Positions 1 through 5,334 of a DNA stretch of 5,881 bases are shown here, in pieces. The number at the start of each line of letters is the position of its first letter. Position 1 is the first letter of the stretch. A program made the position numbers and the translations under genes. The notes below the pieces were generated by a model. The model ran no database searches and was not told the DNA's origin. It saw nothing but the letters and a program-made list of their open reading frames with translations. Origin of the DNA: Thermoprotei archaeon. GTDB lineage: Archaea > Thermoproteota > Methanomethylicia > Nezhaarchaeales > WYZ-LMO8. Location: contig QMSN01000068.1 in the NCBI GenBank assembly GCA_003650865.1, positions 1 through 5,881 on the forward strand, written 5' to 3'.

Positions 1-713
1 GGCCTCCTCCTAACCATCATCTCTATCTTCGAGAGGGCCTTGGCGAGGGATAGAGGCTTCTTAGTTATGTAAGCTGAGCCCTCATCCGCCCTATACTCAT
101 TGGCCCTGGATATAGCGAGCTGTACGAAGAGCGCGGCTATGGGTGCTAGTATCAAGGCTAAGAGCAGTAGGAGTGAGGCGCCGGAATCTCTATCCCTAGC
201 TCCGAAGAAGAAGGCAAACCTGCCTATAAAGGCTAGGTAGCCTATGGCTCCAGCTATGGTAGCCGCCAAGGTCATTATGAAGGTATCCCTGTGCTTTATG
301 TGAGCTATCTCGTGGCCTATGACAGCCTCAATCTCATTCTCCGTGAAGTTGTTTAGGAGCCCCCTAGTCACAGCCACAACAGCTCTGCTAGGGCCTCTCC
401 CTGTAGCGAAGGCGTTGGGCACGGACTTGTTTATTATAGCCACCCTTGGCTTCGGTATTCCAGCGTTTCTAGCAACTCTATCTACTATAGCGTGGAGCTT
501 AGGAGCCTCACTAGGGCTCACAAGCTTAGCTCCCGTGGCCGCCAACACGAACTTGTCTGAGTAGAGGTAGGCGGCGACGTTGAAGACAGCGGCCAAGGCA
601 ACTGCTATAATCGTGTAGAGGAGAGGATCTCCCAGGAACCAGCCGACTGCAAAGCCTATTACTGCAAAGAGAGCAGTCAAAGCGGTCATTAGGGCCGCTA
701 TCCTCAGTATCAA
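1..713 (-). CDS. htpX: HtpX-like M48 membrane zinc metalloprotease, C-terminus cut by window edge
   Basis: Membrane-embedded zinc endopeptidase of the M48B (HtpX) family, which degrades damaged or misfolded membrane proteins with its active site on the cytoplasmic face. About 237 residues are visible; the frame has no stop before base 1, so the last few dozen residues lie outside. Two hydrophobic segments (about residues 3-28 and 31-50) are followed by YLYSDKFVL, typical of HtpX. The zinc motif HEIAH is at 134-138 (His134, Glu135, His138). Two more membrane segments follow (about 145-170 and 178-200), then SRANEYRADEGSA with the third ligand Glu206. The frame opens after a TAA at 747-749, and the only plausible early start is TTG at 711-713, preceded by GGTGG (718-722). 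ATG at 687-689 is an alternative but would cut into the first membrane segment. It is divergent from the KaiC-like gene. Family assignment is firm; the exact start is less so. Confidence 0.93.
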   Translation of the reverse strand, partial: MILRIAALMTALTALFAVIGFAVGWFLGDPLLYTIIAVALAAVFNVAAYLYSDKFVLAATGAKLVSPSEAPKLHAIVDRVARNAGIPKPRVAIINKSVPNAFATGRGPSRAVVAVTRGLLNNFTENEIEAVIGHEIAHIKHRDTFIMTLAATIAGAIGYLAFIGRFAFFFGARDRDSGASLLLLLALILAPIAALFVQLAISRANEYRADEGSAYITKKPLSLAKALSKIEMMVRRR

Positions 714-746
714 CGTCCCACCAGTAACCTCTCTCCGCTTTAAGCG

Positions 747-757
747 TTAATAAATTT
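747..757 (-). promoter_or_regulatory. Putative TATA box for the htpX gene
   Basis: On the minus strand this reads AAATTTATTAA, the most A/T-rich stretch upstream of htpX. Archaeal transcription normally starts about 25 bases downstream, here near 722-728, giving a leader of roughly 10-15 bases before the TTG at 713. This is inferred from composition and spacing only. Confidence 0.5.
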
Positions 758-779
758 GCCTCACATCCACGCTAAAACG

Positions 780-790
780 TTAATTAAAAG
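780..790 (+). promoter_or_regulatory. Putative TATA box for the KaiC-like gene
   Basis: TTAATTAAAAG lies about 34 bases (from its centre) before the ATG at 818. A start site about 25 bases downstream would fall near 808-812, giving a very short leader that just includes the Shine-Dalgarno sequence. The motif CGTTAAT at its 5' edge (778-784) is a direct repeat of CGTTAAT at 745-751, beside the htpX TATA box, so the two divergent promoters share a short element. Confidence 0.5.
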
Positions 791-794
791 CCTT

Positions 795-807
795 ACAGTA
801 TTACTGT
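795..807 (+). promoter_or_regulatory. Short palindrome (possible operator) between TATA box and start of the KaiC-like gene
   Basis: ACAGT-ATT-ACTGT is a perfect 5-base inverted repeat with a 3-base centre. It sits between the putative TATA box and the Shine-Dalgarno sequence, where a bound dimeric repressor would block initiation. No protein is known to bind it; the operator role is inferred from symmetry and position. Confidence 0.4.
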
Positions 808-808
808 T

Positions 809-814
809 AGGAGG
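809..814 (+). promoter_or_regulatory. Shine-Dalgarno sequence of the KaiC-like gene
   Basis: AGGAGG, a full match to the core complement of the archaeal 16S 3' end, lies only 3 bases before the ATG at 818. The spacing is short, but the frame has no other usable start codon nearby, so it supports this ATG. Confidence 0.75.
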
Positions 815-817
815 ATT

Positions 818-1627
818 ATGTCAAACCCTATAAGGGTTGAGAGGGTCTCAACGGGCATCCCGAAGATAGATGAGATGCTGGCTGGAGGCATTCCTAGAGG
901 GTTCGCCGTCGCCGTTACTGGCGAGCCAGGAACAGGGAAGACTGTCTTCTGCATACACTTCATAGCTGAGGGGCTTAAGAGGGGGGAGAAGGGAATATTC
1001 ATAACGACTGAGGAGAGCAGGAGCTCCATAATAGTTCAGGCTTCCCAGTTTGGATTCGACTTCAGGAGGGGGGAAGAGGAGAGGAGGCTCGTCATAATAG
1101 ACGCCCTCATGAGGAGCGAGAGGAGCCCATGGACCTTAACAGCTCTAAACCCTGAGGAGCTGGTTGAGAAGGTCATCGAGGCCAAGAAGTACCTTGGGTA
1201 TGGGCCAACTAGGCTCGTCGTGGACTCCCTATCAGCCTTCTGGCTTGACGCTCCAGCCATGGCTAGGAGGCACAGCTACTTCATCAAGAGGGTTTTGACC
1301 CAGTGGGACTTGACGATACTCATGACCAGCCAGTACGCGATAACAACGTCTGAGGCCTTCGGGTTTGGCGTGGAGCACGTGGCTGACGGCATAATAAGGT
1401 TTAGGAGGAGCGTCGCGGGAGGCGTCTTAAGGCGATTCATAATGATAGAGAAGATGCGCTGGACACCTCACGACAAGAGGATGTACGAGATAGACATAGT
1501 CGATGGTAAGGGGCTGGTAGTGCTAGGTCCCACGCACTTGAGGAAGGAGGATGTAACGCTACCATCAAGAGTTGCGGAGAGAATCATTAGGGCTAGGGAG
1601 AAATCTGAGAGAGAAGTAGGCATTTAA
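818..1627 (+). CDS. Single-domain KaiC-family RecA-like ATPase
   Basis: Cytoplasmic P-loop ATPase of the KaiC/RadA (RecA) superfamily, 269 residues, the size of the archaeal one-domain KaiC-like proteins. The N-terminus has the family signature RVSTGIPKIDEMLAGGIPRG (9-28). Walker A is GEPGTGKT (35-42). The paired catalytic glutamates are in TTEES (Glu65, Glu66). Walker B is RLVVDSLSAF (132-141, Asp136). The segment EKMRWTPHDKRMYEIDI (211-227) matches the region near the KaiC C-terminus that contacts nucleotide across the hexamer interface. The C-terminal 20 residues are charged and probably helical. Archaeal KaiC-like proteins are proposed to act as signalling or regulatory ATPases, but no substrate can be read here. 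It appears monocistronic, divergent from htpX and convergent with the radical SAM gene. Two palindromes bracket its start. The family is certain, the cellular role unknown. The single domain and the absence of kaiA/kaiB nearby argue against a cyanobacterial-type clock. Confidence 0.93.
   Translation: MSNPIRVERVSTGIPKIDEMLAGGIPRGFAVAVTGEPGTGKTVFCIHFIAEGLKRGEKGIFITTEESRSSIIVQASQFGFDFRRGEEERRLVIIDALMRSERSPWTLTALNPEELVEKVIEAKKYLGYGPTRLVVDSLSAFWLDAPAMARRHSYFIKRVLTQWDLTILMTSQYAITTSEAFGFGVEHVADGIIRFRRSVAGGVLRRFIMIEKMRWTPHDKRMYEIDIVDGKGLVVLGPTHLRKEDVTLPSRVAERIIRAREKSEREVGI
824..838 (+). repeat. Perfect inverted repeat within codons 3-7 of the KaiC-like gene
   Basis: AACCCT-ATA-AGGGTT is a perfect 6-base inverted repeat with a 3-base centre, starting 6 bases after the A of the ATG. 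It could form a hairpin in the mRNA next to the start codon or act as a DNA-binding site. Its centre (831) lies 30 bases from the centre of the palindrome at 795-807. Function is inferred. Confidence 0.45.
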
Positions 1628-1664
1628 CAAATTCAGCTTCTCAACTTTAGACGAGCCTTCCATC

Positions 1665-1698
1665 GAAGGAGGGGCCCTTCAGGCTAGGCGGCTCCTTC
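1665..1698. repeat. Inverted repeat in the convergent gap, weak terminator candidate
   Basis: The 124-base gap 1628-1751 between two converging genes holds GAAGGAG (1665-1671) and CTCCTTC (1692-1698), a perfect 7-base inverted repeat with a 20-base loop. GAAGG could instead pair with CCTTC at 1656-1660 (4-base loop) or at 1676-1680. No clear T-run follows on either strand, so a terminator role for the two 3' ends is only suggested by position. I see no other feature in the gap. Confidence 0.25.
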
Positions 1699-1751
1699 TC
1701 GTAAATTGTTGTATCGAGCTAACCCCTCACTTCCATCATCTCAGAATATGC

Positions 1752-2822
1752 TTAAACAAGCTTAACTAAGACCTGCTCCCTAAAGCTCGTGGGCATCTCA
1801 CCCACTATGCTGAGCTTAAAGCCCATTCTCTTCAGCTTTTGAGCTACCCTTAAGAGGGCTTTATGGTGGCACTCAACTCTGTTCCTATCTTCATTCACGT
1901 ATATGAACTCTTGTGGCAGGAGGCTGCGGAGATAGTTGTACGCGTCGTGGAGGCTTCGCCCGGGAGGAGGTTCTACAACACCCTTTACGAGGAGAGGGTC
2001 TCTCGTAATCACCTCGTGGGGTAGAGCTATCGACTTAGCCTTTCTCCTCAGCCTATTCCTAAACTGGACGGAGTCCTTTATGTAAGCTGGGCAGAAGTGC
2101 GCGTTGAGCCCAAGATCCTCGCATAGCTTTAGCAACGCCATAGCCACCTCCCAGCTCCCCTCAACAGCTGAAGGTGAGCCCTTCTTGAGCCTGAAACCTA
2201 GCATCTGCATTAGGGCTGCGTTGGACTCCGTCATCTCGAGTTCGTTTATGGTCACGAACGATGCGCCCAGCCTACAAGCCCTCTCAACGGCTTCCATGAG
2301 CTTAGCCTCAAAGCCCGGTATAGCAGGCAGCTCAAGCCCAACGTTTAAGCCTAGGTCAACAGCCTCCTCCACCTGTCTAAGCTCGTCGTGGACATCAAGT
2401 TTTGGGTGTAGCCGAAGCTCGTCAACCCCAGCTTCACCTAAGGCCTTAAGCGTGGACGAGTTTACGTAAGGCTGCGTCGTGGTGTAGACGTGCACATGGA
2501 ACCCCTTGCCGAAGACCTCTCTCAGCGCTCGAATGGTCTCGACAACCCTGTCCACCTTGAGCAGGGGGTCTCCGCCAGTCACTCCAACGCCGAGAGCCCT
2601 TATGAGCTTAGCCTCCTCAATCACGTCCTCTAAGCCTCTCACGGGGGTCTCATCAGCGTAGACCACGTCTTTACCCTTCCTCTCAAGTGATAGTGGACAG
2701 TAAAAGCAGGATCTAGAGCATAGGCCTGTGGCGAAGTAGACGAGCTTTGCACCCCTCATGCAGAGGAGACATCCCTTAGGGAGCTCGCCCACGTAGTAGG
2801 ACATGTACTTCGTGGTCTTCAA
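1752..2822 (-). CDS. Radical SAM protein of the COG2108 (PflA-related) archaeal family
   Basis: Predicted radical S-adenosylmethionine enzyme, 356 residues, resembling the uncharacterised archaeal family related to pyruvate formate-lyase activase (COG2108). The [4Fe-4S] motif CSRSCFYC gives Cys35, Cys39 and Cys42, followed by PLSLERKGKDVVYADE, and the SAM-contacting GGDP is at 83-86. An additional CLLC pair (Cys18, Cys21) precedes the motif, and HFCPAYIKDSVQFRNRLRRKA (242-262) contains Cys244; these may bind a second cluster (inference). The reaction is unknown for the family. The start is TTG at 2820-2822, sharing four bases (TTGA) with the stop of the upstream thiolase gene, which suggests translational coupling. 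ATG at 2802-2804 (residue 7) is possible but has no visible ribosome site. Last gene of the three-gene minus-strand cluster. The fold is certain, the specific subfamily likely. Confidence 0.88.
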   Translation of the reverse strand: MKTTKYMSYYVGELPKGCLLCMRGAKLVYFATGLCSRSCFYCPLSLERKGKDVVYADETPVRGLEDVIEEAKLIRALGVGVTGGDPLLKVDRVVETIRALREVFGKGFHVHVYTTTQPYVNSSTLKALGEAGVDELRLHPKLDVHDELRQVEEAVDLGLNVGLELPAIPGFEAKLMEAVERACRLGASFVTINELEMTESNAALMQMLGFRLKKGSPSAVEGSWEVAMALLKLCEDLGLNAHFCPAYIKDSVQFRNRLRRKAKSIALPHEVITRDPLLVKGVVEPPPGRSLHDAYNYLRSLLPQEFIYVNEDRNRVECHHKALLRVAQKLKRMGFKLSIVGEMPTSFREQVLVKLV

Positions 2823-3757
2823 TGGGCCACAACCCCTATCGACTCGAGGAGCTCACAAGCCCTACAGACATCTCTAGTTGTGGGTTCACCACAGTACTTG
2901 CAGCTCTTCACCTTGACCTTCACCTTAACCCCCAGCGCAGAGAGCTTGTCCACAGCCCTGACTATGGCGTACTTCGTCCCAGGATGCCTCCCCTCGATGT
3001 CATTCAATATGAACCTGAGCTCATCTCTCAGCGAAGCCCTGACATAGGGGCACTCCACCTCATAGAAGGGAAAGCCCTTCAAGTAAGCGTAAAACGTTAT
3101 GTCCCTCTCAGGTATGTAGCGTAGAGGCTTAACTCTAGGTATGAAGCCGGGGTACTCCTCAATGGGCTTTGGGCCAAGCCTCAAAAGCCTCAAAGCATCG
3201 CCTCTCAGAAGATTCATCAATGCAGTCTGAGCTTCATCGTCGAGGTTGTGGCCCGTAACCACCTTAGTGGCTCCCAGCTCCTTCGCCTTGATGTTTATGG
3301 CTCTCCTCCTCAAGATGCCACAGTACGTGCAGGCCTTAAGCCCAACGCCTCTCTTCTCGGCTAGTGAGACTATTTCTGGAAGCGTGTAGCCGAAGAGCTC
3401 CTTAAAAGACGTCACGACGAGCTCAACGCCAAGCTCCTCACAGAGCTCTCTACACCTCTTCAGTCCAAAGTCCCTGTAGCCCGGAACCCCTTCATCAACT
3501 GCTAAGGCCGTCATGGTGACCTGAGGGAACCTCCTCTCAATCTTAGACAGTATCGTGAGGAGCACCTGGCTATCTTTTCCTCCAGATATGGCGACGAGTA
3601 TCCTGTCGTTGGGCTCTAGGAGCTTGTAGCGGTTTATGGTTGACCTGACTCTACGCTCTATGCTTCGAATGAAGCACTTAGCGCAGAACCTATGGCCTGA
3701 GTGAGGTGAGTAGTAGACGGCCTTGGAGCCGCACCTGACGCATAGCAATGATACCAC
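2819..3757 (-). CDS. ttuA: TtuA/NcsA-type tRNA 2-thiolation enzyme (PP-loop, Fe-S, two zinc fingers)
   Basis: ATP-dependent tRNA thiolase, 312 residues, of the TtuA/Ncs6 (CTU1) family, which adenylates a tRNA uridine and replaces its C2 oxygen with sulfur. Features in order: N-terminal zinc finger CVRC...CAKC (Cys6, 9, 25, 28); PP-loop SGGKDS (58-63) binding ATP; CTYC (Cys143, Cys146), which with Cys236 (ECPY) forms the expected [4Fe-4S] site; GHNLDDEAQT (169-178), conserved in the family; C-terminal zinc finger CKYC...CRAC (Cys286, 289, 298, 301). All expected cysteines are present, so it looks active. Sequence alone does not separate position 54 (TtuA, a thermostability modification) from wobble U34 (NcsA). 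The GTG start at 3755-3757 directly follows the TAG stop of the M50 gene. TTG at 3746-3748 is a serious alternative because the AGGTGG element sits 5 bases before it. It overlaps the radical SAM gene by four bases. Confidence 0.92.
   Translation of the reverse strand: MVSLLCVRCGSKAVYYSPHSGHRFCAKCFIRSIERRVRSTINRYKLLEPNDRILVAISGGKDSQVLLTILSKIERRFPQVTMTALAVDEGVPGYRDFGLKRCRELCEELGVELVVTSFKELFGYTLPEIVSLAEKRGVGLKACTYCGILRRRAINIKAKELGATKVVTGHNLDDEAQTALMNLLRGDALRLLRLGPKPIEEYPGFIPRVKPLRYIPERDITFYAYLKGFPFYEVECPYVRASLRDELRFILNDIEGRHPGTKYAIVRAVDKLSALGVKVKVKVKSCKYCGEPTTRDVCRACELLESIGVVAH
2906..2929 (-). repeat. ttuA: Four 6-base tandem units encoding (Val-Lys)4 in the thiolase
   Basis: On the plus strand the units are CTTCAC, CTTGAC, CTTCAC and CTTAAC. 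They encode VKVKVKVK (residues 277-284) immediately before the C-terminal zinc finger. The alternating pattern would suit a basic beta strand or linker facing RNA; that role is inferred. Such a repeat can vary in length between relatives. Confidence 0.6.
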
Positions 3758-3759
3758 CT
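3754..3759 (-). promoter_or_regulatory. Ribosome-binding element across the M50 stop / thiolase start
   Basis: The minus strand reads AGGTGG here, spanning the end of the TAG stop of the M50 gene and the annotated GTG. A ribosome bound here would be ideally spaced (5 bases, TATCA) for TTG at 3746-3748, three codons inside the annotated frame. The true N-terminus may therefore be three residues shorter, with Cys6 becoming the third residue. Confidence 0.5.
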
Positions 3760-4909
3760 ACGGCCTTAAAGCTGGGATCAGTATATTCACCAGTAGTAGG
3801 AAGAGCGATATCGAGCCTATTAAGTTGATTATGAGGTTAGAGGCTTTCTTGTTGTCCTTGAGAAGCCCCTCAACTATGGATCTAACGAAGCCTGAGCCGT
3901 CGAGCAGCGGTATTGGGAGCATGTTGAACATCGCGACGCTGAATGATATGAGCCTAAGCCAGTACAGACTTGAGAACCAGTGCCAGTAGACCTCGCCACT
4001 AAGCCATGGAACTGTAGGTGGGAAGTAATTCCCTATGTCGACCCCCATGAAGGACCTCGAAGAGTTCTTCGGGCTTGGAGCTGTCGTGAGCGTGACGACG
4101 AGGAGATTATCGCCTCTAAGAACCGTCACGTTAATCGTGGTCCCAGGAGGTATTGAGCCGAGTATCCTGTCGAGATCTGCTAGGCTATAGACCCTCTCGC
4201 CGTTGATAGCCACTATCACGTCCCAGCTCATGATGACGCCATGCGCTGGATAGCCCTCCAACGTGTTGAACACGAGGACGCCGTTGGGGGTTGGAGATAT
4301 GGTGGCCGACATCAAGCCAAGGGCCAACAGGAAGACTAAGAAGTTGGAGAACGAGCCTGCAGCATACACCCTAAGCTTAGATAGAGGCTTGCTGGACAAG
4401 AACTTCTCGTTGTCAGCCTCAACAAGCCCCCCAGGGAGTATTGCCGCCAAGAAAACCCCGAAGCTCTTGATCGGTATCCCCTCACTGCCGAAGGATATCG
4501 CATGGAAGGCCTCGTGGATAAGTATCGTTATGGTGGCGGCTAAGACGAAGTAGGGCACCACGTGCCAACCAATTGTAACCCCCGGGATGATCACGTAGAC
4601 CCCTCCCCCCGTAGAGGCCGAGAGACGAGCGATTAGGCTCGAAGTGAGGAAGTAGAAGGCGAACACCATGAGGCCAGCGGACAAGGCCACCCCAACGCTC
4701 ATGAAGATCCTCCAGGGCCTAGCCAAGTGCTTCCCAAACCCCTCAAGCCTCTCAGCGATCCTCTTAGACCTAACCACCAAAAGAAACGGCTTGAGCGAGA
4801 AGCCATACCTATGGAGGTTTAAGAGTTTGTAGGCTACCGCTATTAGCCCCCAACACGCCAAGAACACTGATAGCCCTATCACCCACTGCTCCAATAAACC
4901 ACTCTCCAA
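3758..4909 (-). CDS. M50 (site-2 type) intramembrane zinc metalloprotease with PDZ domain
   Basis: Multi-pass membrane protease of the M50 / site-2 protease family, 383 residues, cleaving substrates within or near the membrane, often in regulated intramembrane proteolysis. Hydrophobic segments lie at about 8-30, 68-95, 112-138, 185-204, 318-334 and 358-380. The zinc motif HEAFH is at 132-136 (His132, Glu133, His136). The third ligand is expected to be Asp337 in NMLPIPLLDGSG (329-340), where Ser replaces a Gly common in LDGG. A single PDZ-like domain (about 209-278, with GYPAHGVIMSWDVIVAINGERV) sits between the two catalytic parts, the usual S2P layout. The start TTG at 4907-4909 has GAGG only one base upstream. 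TTG at 4892-4894, with GGAG 9 bases upstream, is an equally good start and removes five residues. First gene of the cluster, 57 bases after the SRP RNA. The substrate is unknown. Confidence 0.93.
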   Translation of the reverse strand: MESGLLEQWVIGLSVFLACWGLIAVAYKLLNLHRYGFSLKPFLLVVRSKRIAERLEGFGKHLARPWRIFMSVGVALSAGLMVFAFYFLTSSLIARLSASTGGGVYVIIPGVTIGWHVVPYFVLAATITILIHEAFHAISFGSEGIPIKSFGVFLAAILPGGLVEADNEKFLSSKPLSKLRVYAAGSFSNFLVFLLALGLMSATISPTPNGVLVFNTLEGYPAHGVIMSWDVIVAINGERVYSLADLDRILGSIPPGTTINVTVLRGDNLLVVTLTTAPSPKNSSRSFMGVDIGNYFPPTVPWLSGEVYWHWFSSLYWLRLISFSVAMFNMLPIPLLDGSGFVRSIVEGLLKDNKKASNLIINLIGSISLFLLLVNILIPALRP

Positions 4910-4924
4910 GCCTCTTAGGTAGGT

Positions 4925-4962
4925 GTCCTAAGGGCTTTAAAGCTATAAAGTTATCTTAGGAC
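4925..4962. repeat. 8-base inverted repeat flanking the M50 cluster promoter
   Basis: GTCCTAAG (4925-4932) and CTTAGGAC (4955-4962) are perfect inverted copies separated by 22 bases that hold the TATA elements. A third copy of the core, CTTAGG, is at 4914-4919. The right arm begins only four bases past the predicted 3' end of the SRP RNA. Possible roles are an operator for a dimeric regulator or an RNA stem at the SRP RNA 3' side; both are inferred. Confidence 0.5.
4935..4950 (-). promoter_or_regulatory. Putative promoter (TATA region) of the M50-thiolase-radical SAM cluster
   Basis: The minus strand reads CTTTATAGCTTTAAAG, two overlapping TATA-like elements. Expected start sites about 25 bases downstream fall near 4921 or 4913, giving a leader of about 4-12 bases to the TTG at 4909 or about 20-27 to the TTG at 4894. 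It sits exactly inside the inverted repeat at 4925-4962. Confidence 0.55.
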
Positions 4963-4966
4963 TAGT

Positions 4967-5291
4967 GGGCACGGCGGCCCCCCAGCAATGGGCTTAGGGT
5001 CTCTGAGCACCATCTCCAACCCCTTGCTCAGCCCCGTTAACCCATGAACGGCACCGCCCAGCCTTAAGGCCGCTCCCTCCCGGGCCTAACCTGGTTCGGC
5101 TGGTGAGGGGATTCGCATCCCCCCTACGGGGGAGCTATCCCCTACGGCACCTCCATGGGGCGAGGCCTCACAGCTCAAGGTTGGAGGGCGGCTCAGATAC
5201 CTAAGCCGCTTGCTGGGGTTACTGCCCCCGCCATATCGACCGTTTGCGGTTACAGGGGAGGCCGAGCCCCCCGGGCCTACCCGCCGTGCCC
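4967..5291 (-). ncRNA. ffs: Archaeal signal recognition particle RNA (7S RNA), complete
   Basis: RNA scaffold of SRP, which binds SRP19 and SRP54 and targets ribosomes making membrane or secreted proteins. The 325-base length fits archaeal SRP RNAs. Helix 1: GGGCACGGCGG at the 5' end (5281-5291) pairs perfectly with CCGCCGTGCCC at the 3' end (4967-4977). Alu domain: UGUAAC at 5249-5254, then a CCG/CGG hairpin and UCGAUAU. Helix 5: 5210-5218 pairs with 4980-4988, 5200-5207 with 4991-4998, 5191-5196 with 5003-5008, and 5179-5186 with 5014-5021. Helix 6: stem 5107-5112/5137-5142, then UCCCCC/GGGGGA closed by a GUAG (GNAR) loop at 5124-5127 for SRP19. Helix 8: symmetric loop UAGG/AGCG and a GGGA (GNRA) tetraloop at 5078-5081 for SRP54. 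Strand is fixed by these motifs. Ends are set by helix 1 and may be a base or two off. Confidence 0.96.
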
Positions 5292-5313
5292 ATAGTAGTC
5301 TGCGTGGCTACTT

Positions 5314-5325
5314 CTATTAAGCTTA
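5314..5325 (-). promoter_or_regulatory. TATA box of the SRP RNA gene
   Basis: The minus strand reads TAAGCTTAATAG, centred about 28 bases before the predicted first base of the SRP RNA (5291), close to the standard archaeal distance. It lies in the 43-base gap after the riboflavin kinase stop codon, so the SRP RNA has its own promoter. Confidence 0.65.
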
Positions 5326-5334
5326 CCCAATGAG

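Noticed and set aside
319..564. Open frame on the plus strand opposite htpX.
   Set aside because: The minus-strand frame has the complete HEIAH and downstream Glu zinc signature of M48; the opposite frame has no recognisable domain and is a by-product of codon composition.
818..1627. RadA/recombinase identity for the KaiC-like gene.
   Set aside because: The paired glutamates after strand 2 and the C-terminal KaiC-type segment fit KaiC; the N-terminal helix-hairpin-helix domain of RadA is absent.
1679..1739. Possible C/D box small RNA on the minus strand (ATGATGG at 1733-1739, CTGA at 1679-1682).
   Set aside because: The C box is off consensus and there is no convincing internal D' or C' box or terminal stem.
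2104..2469. Serine-rich open frame on the plus strand opposite the radical SAM gene.
   Set aside because: Low-complexity product with no domain; the minus-strand gene is clearly real.
4967..5291. RNase P RNA or an rRNA fragment as the identity of the structured G/C-rich region.
   Set aside because: The UGUAAC Alu motif, GNAR helix 6 loop, helix 8 loops and perfect helix 1 identify SRP RNA on the minus strand.
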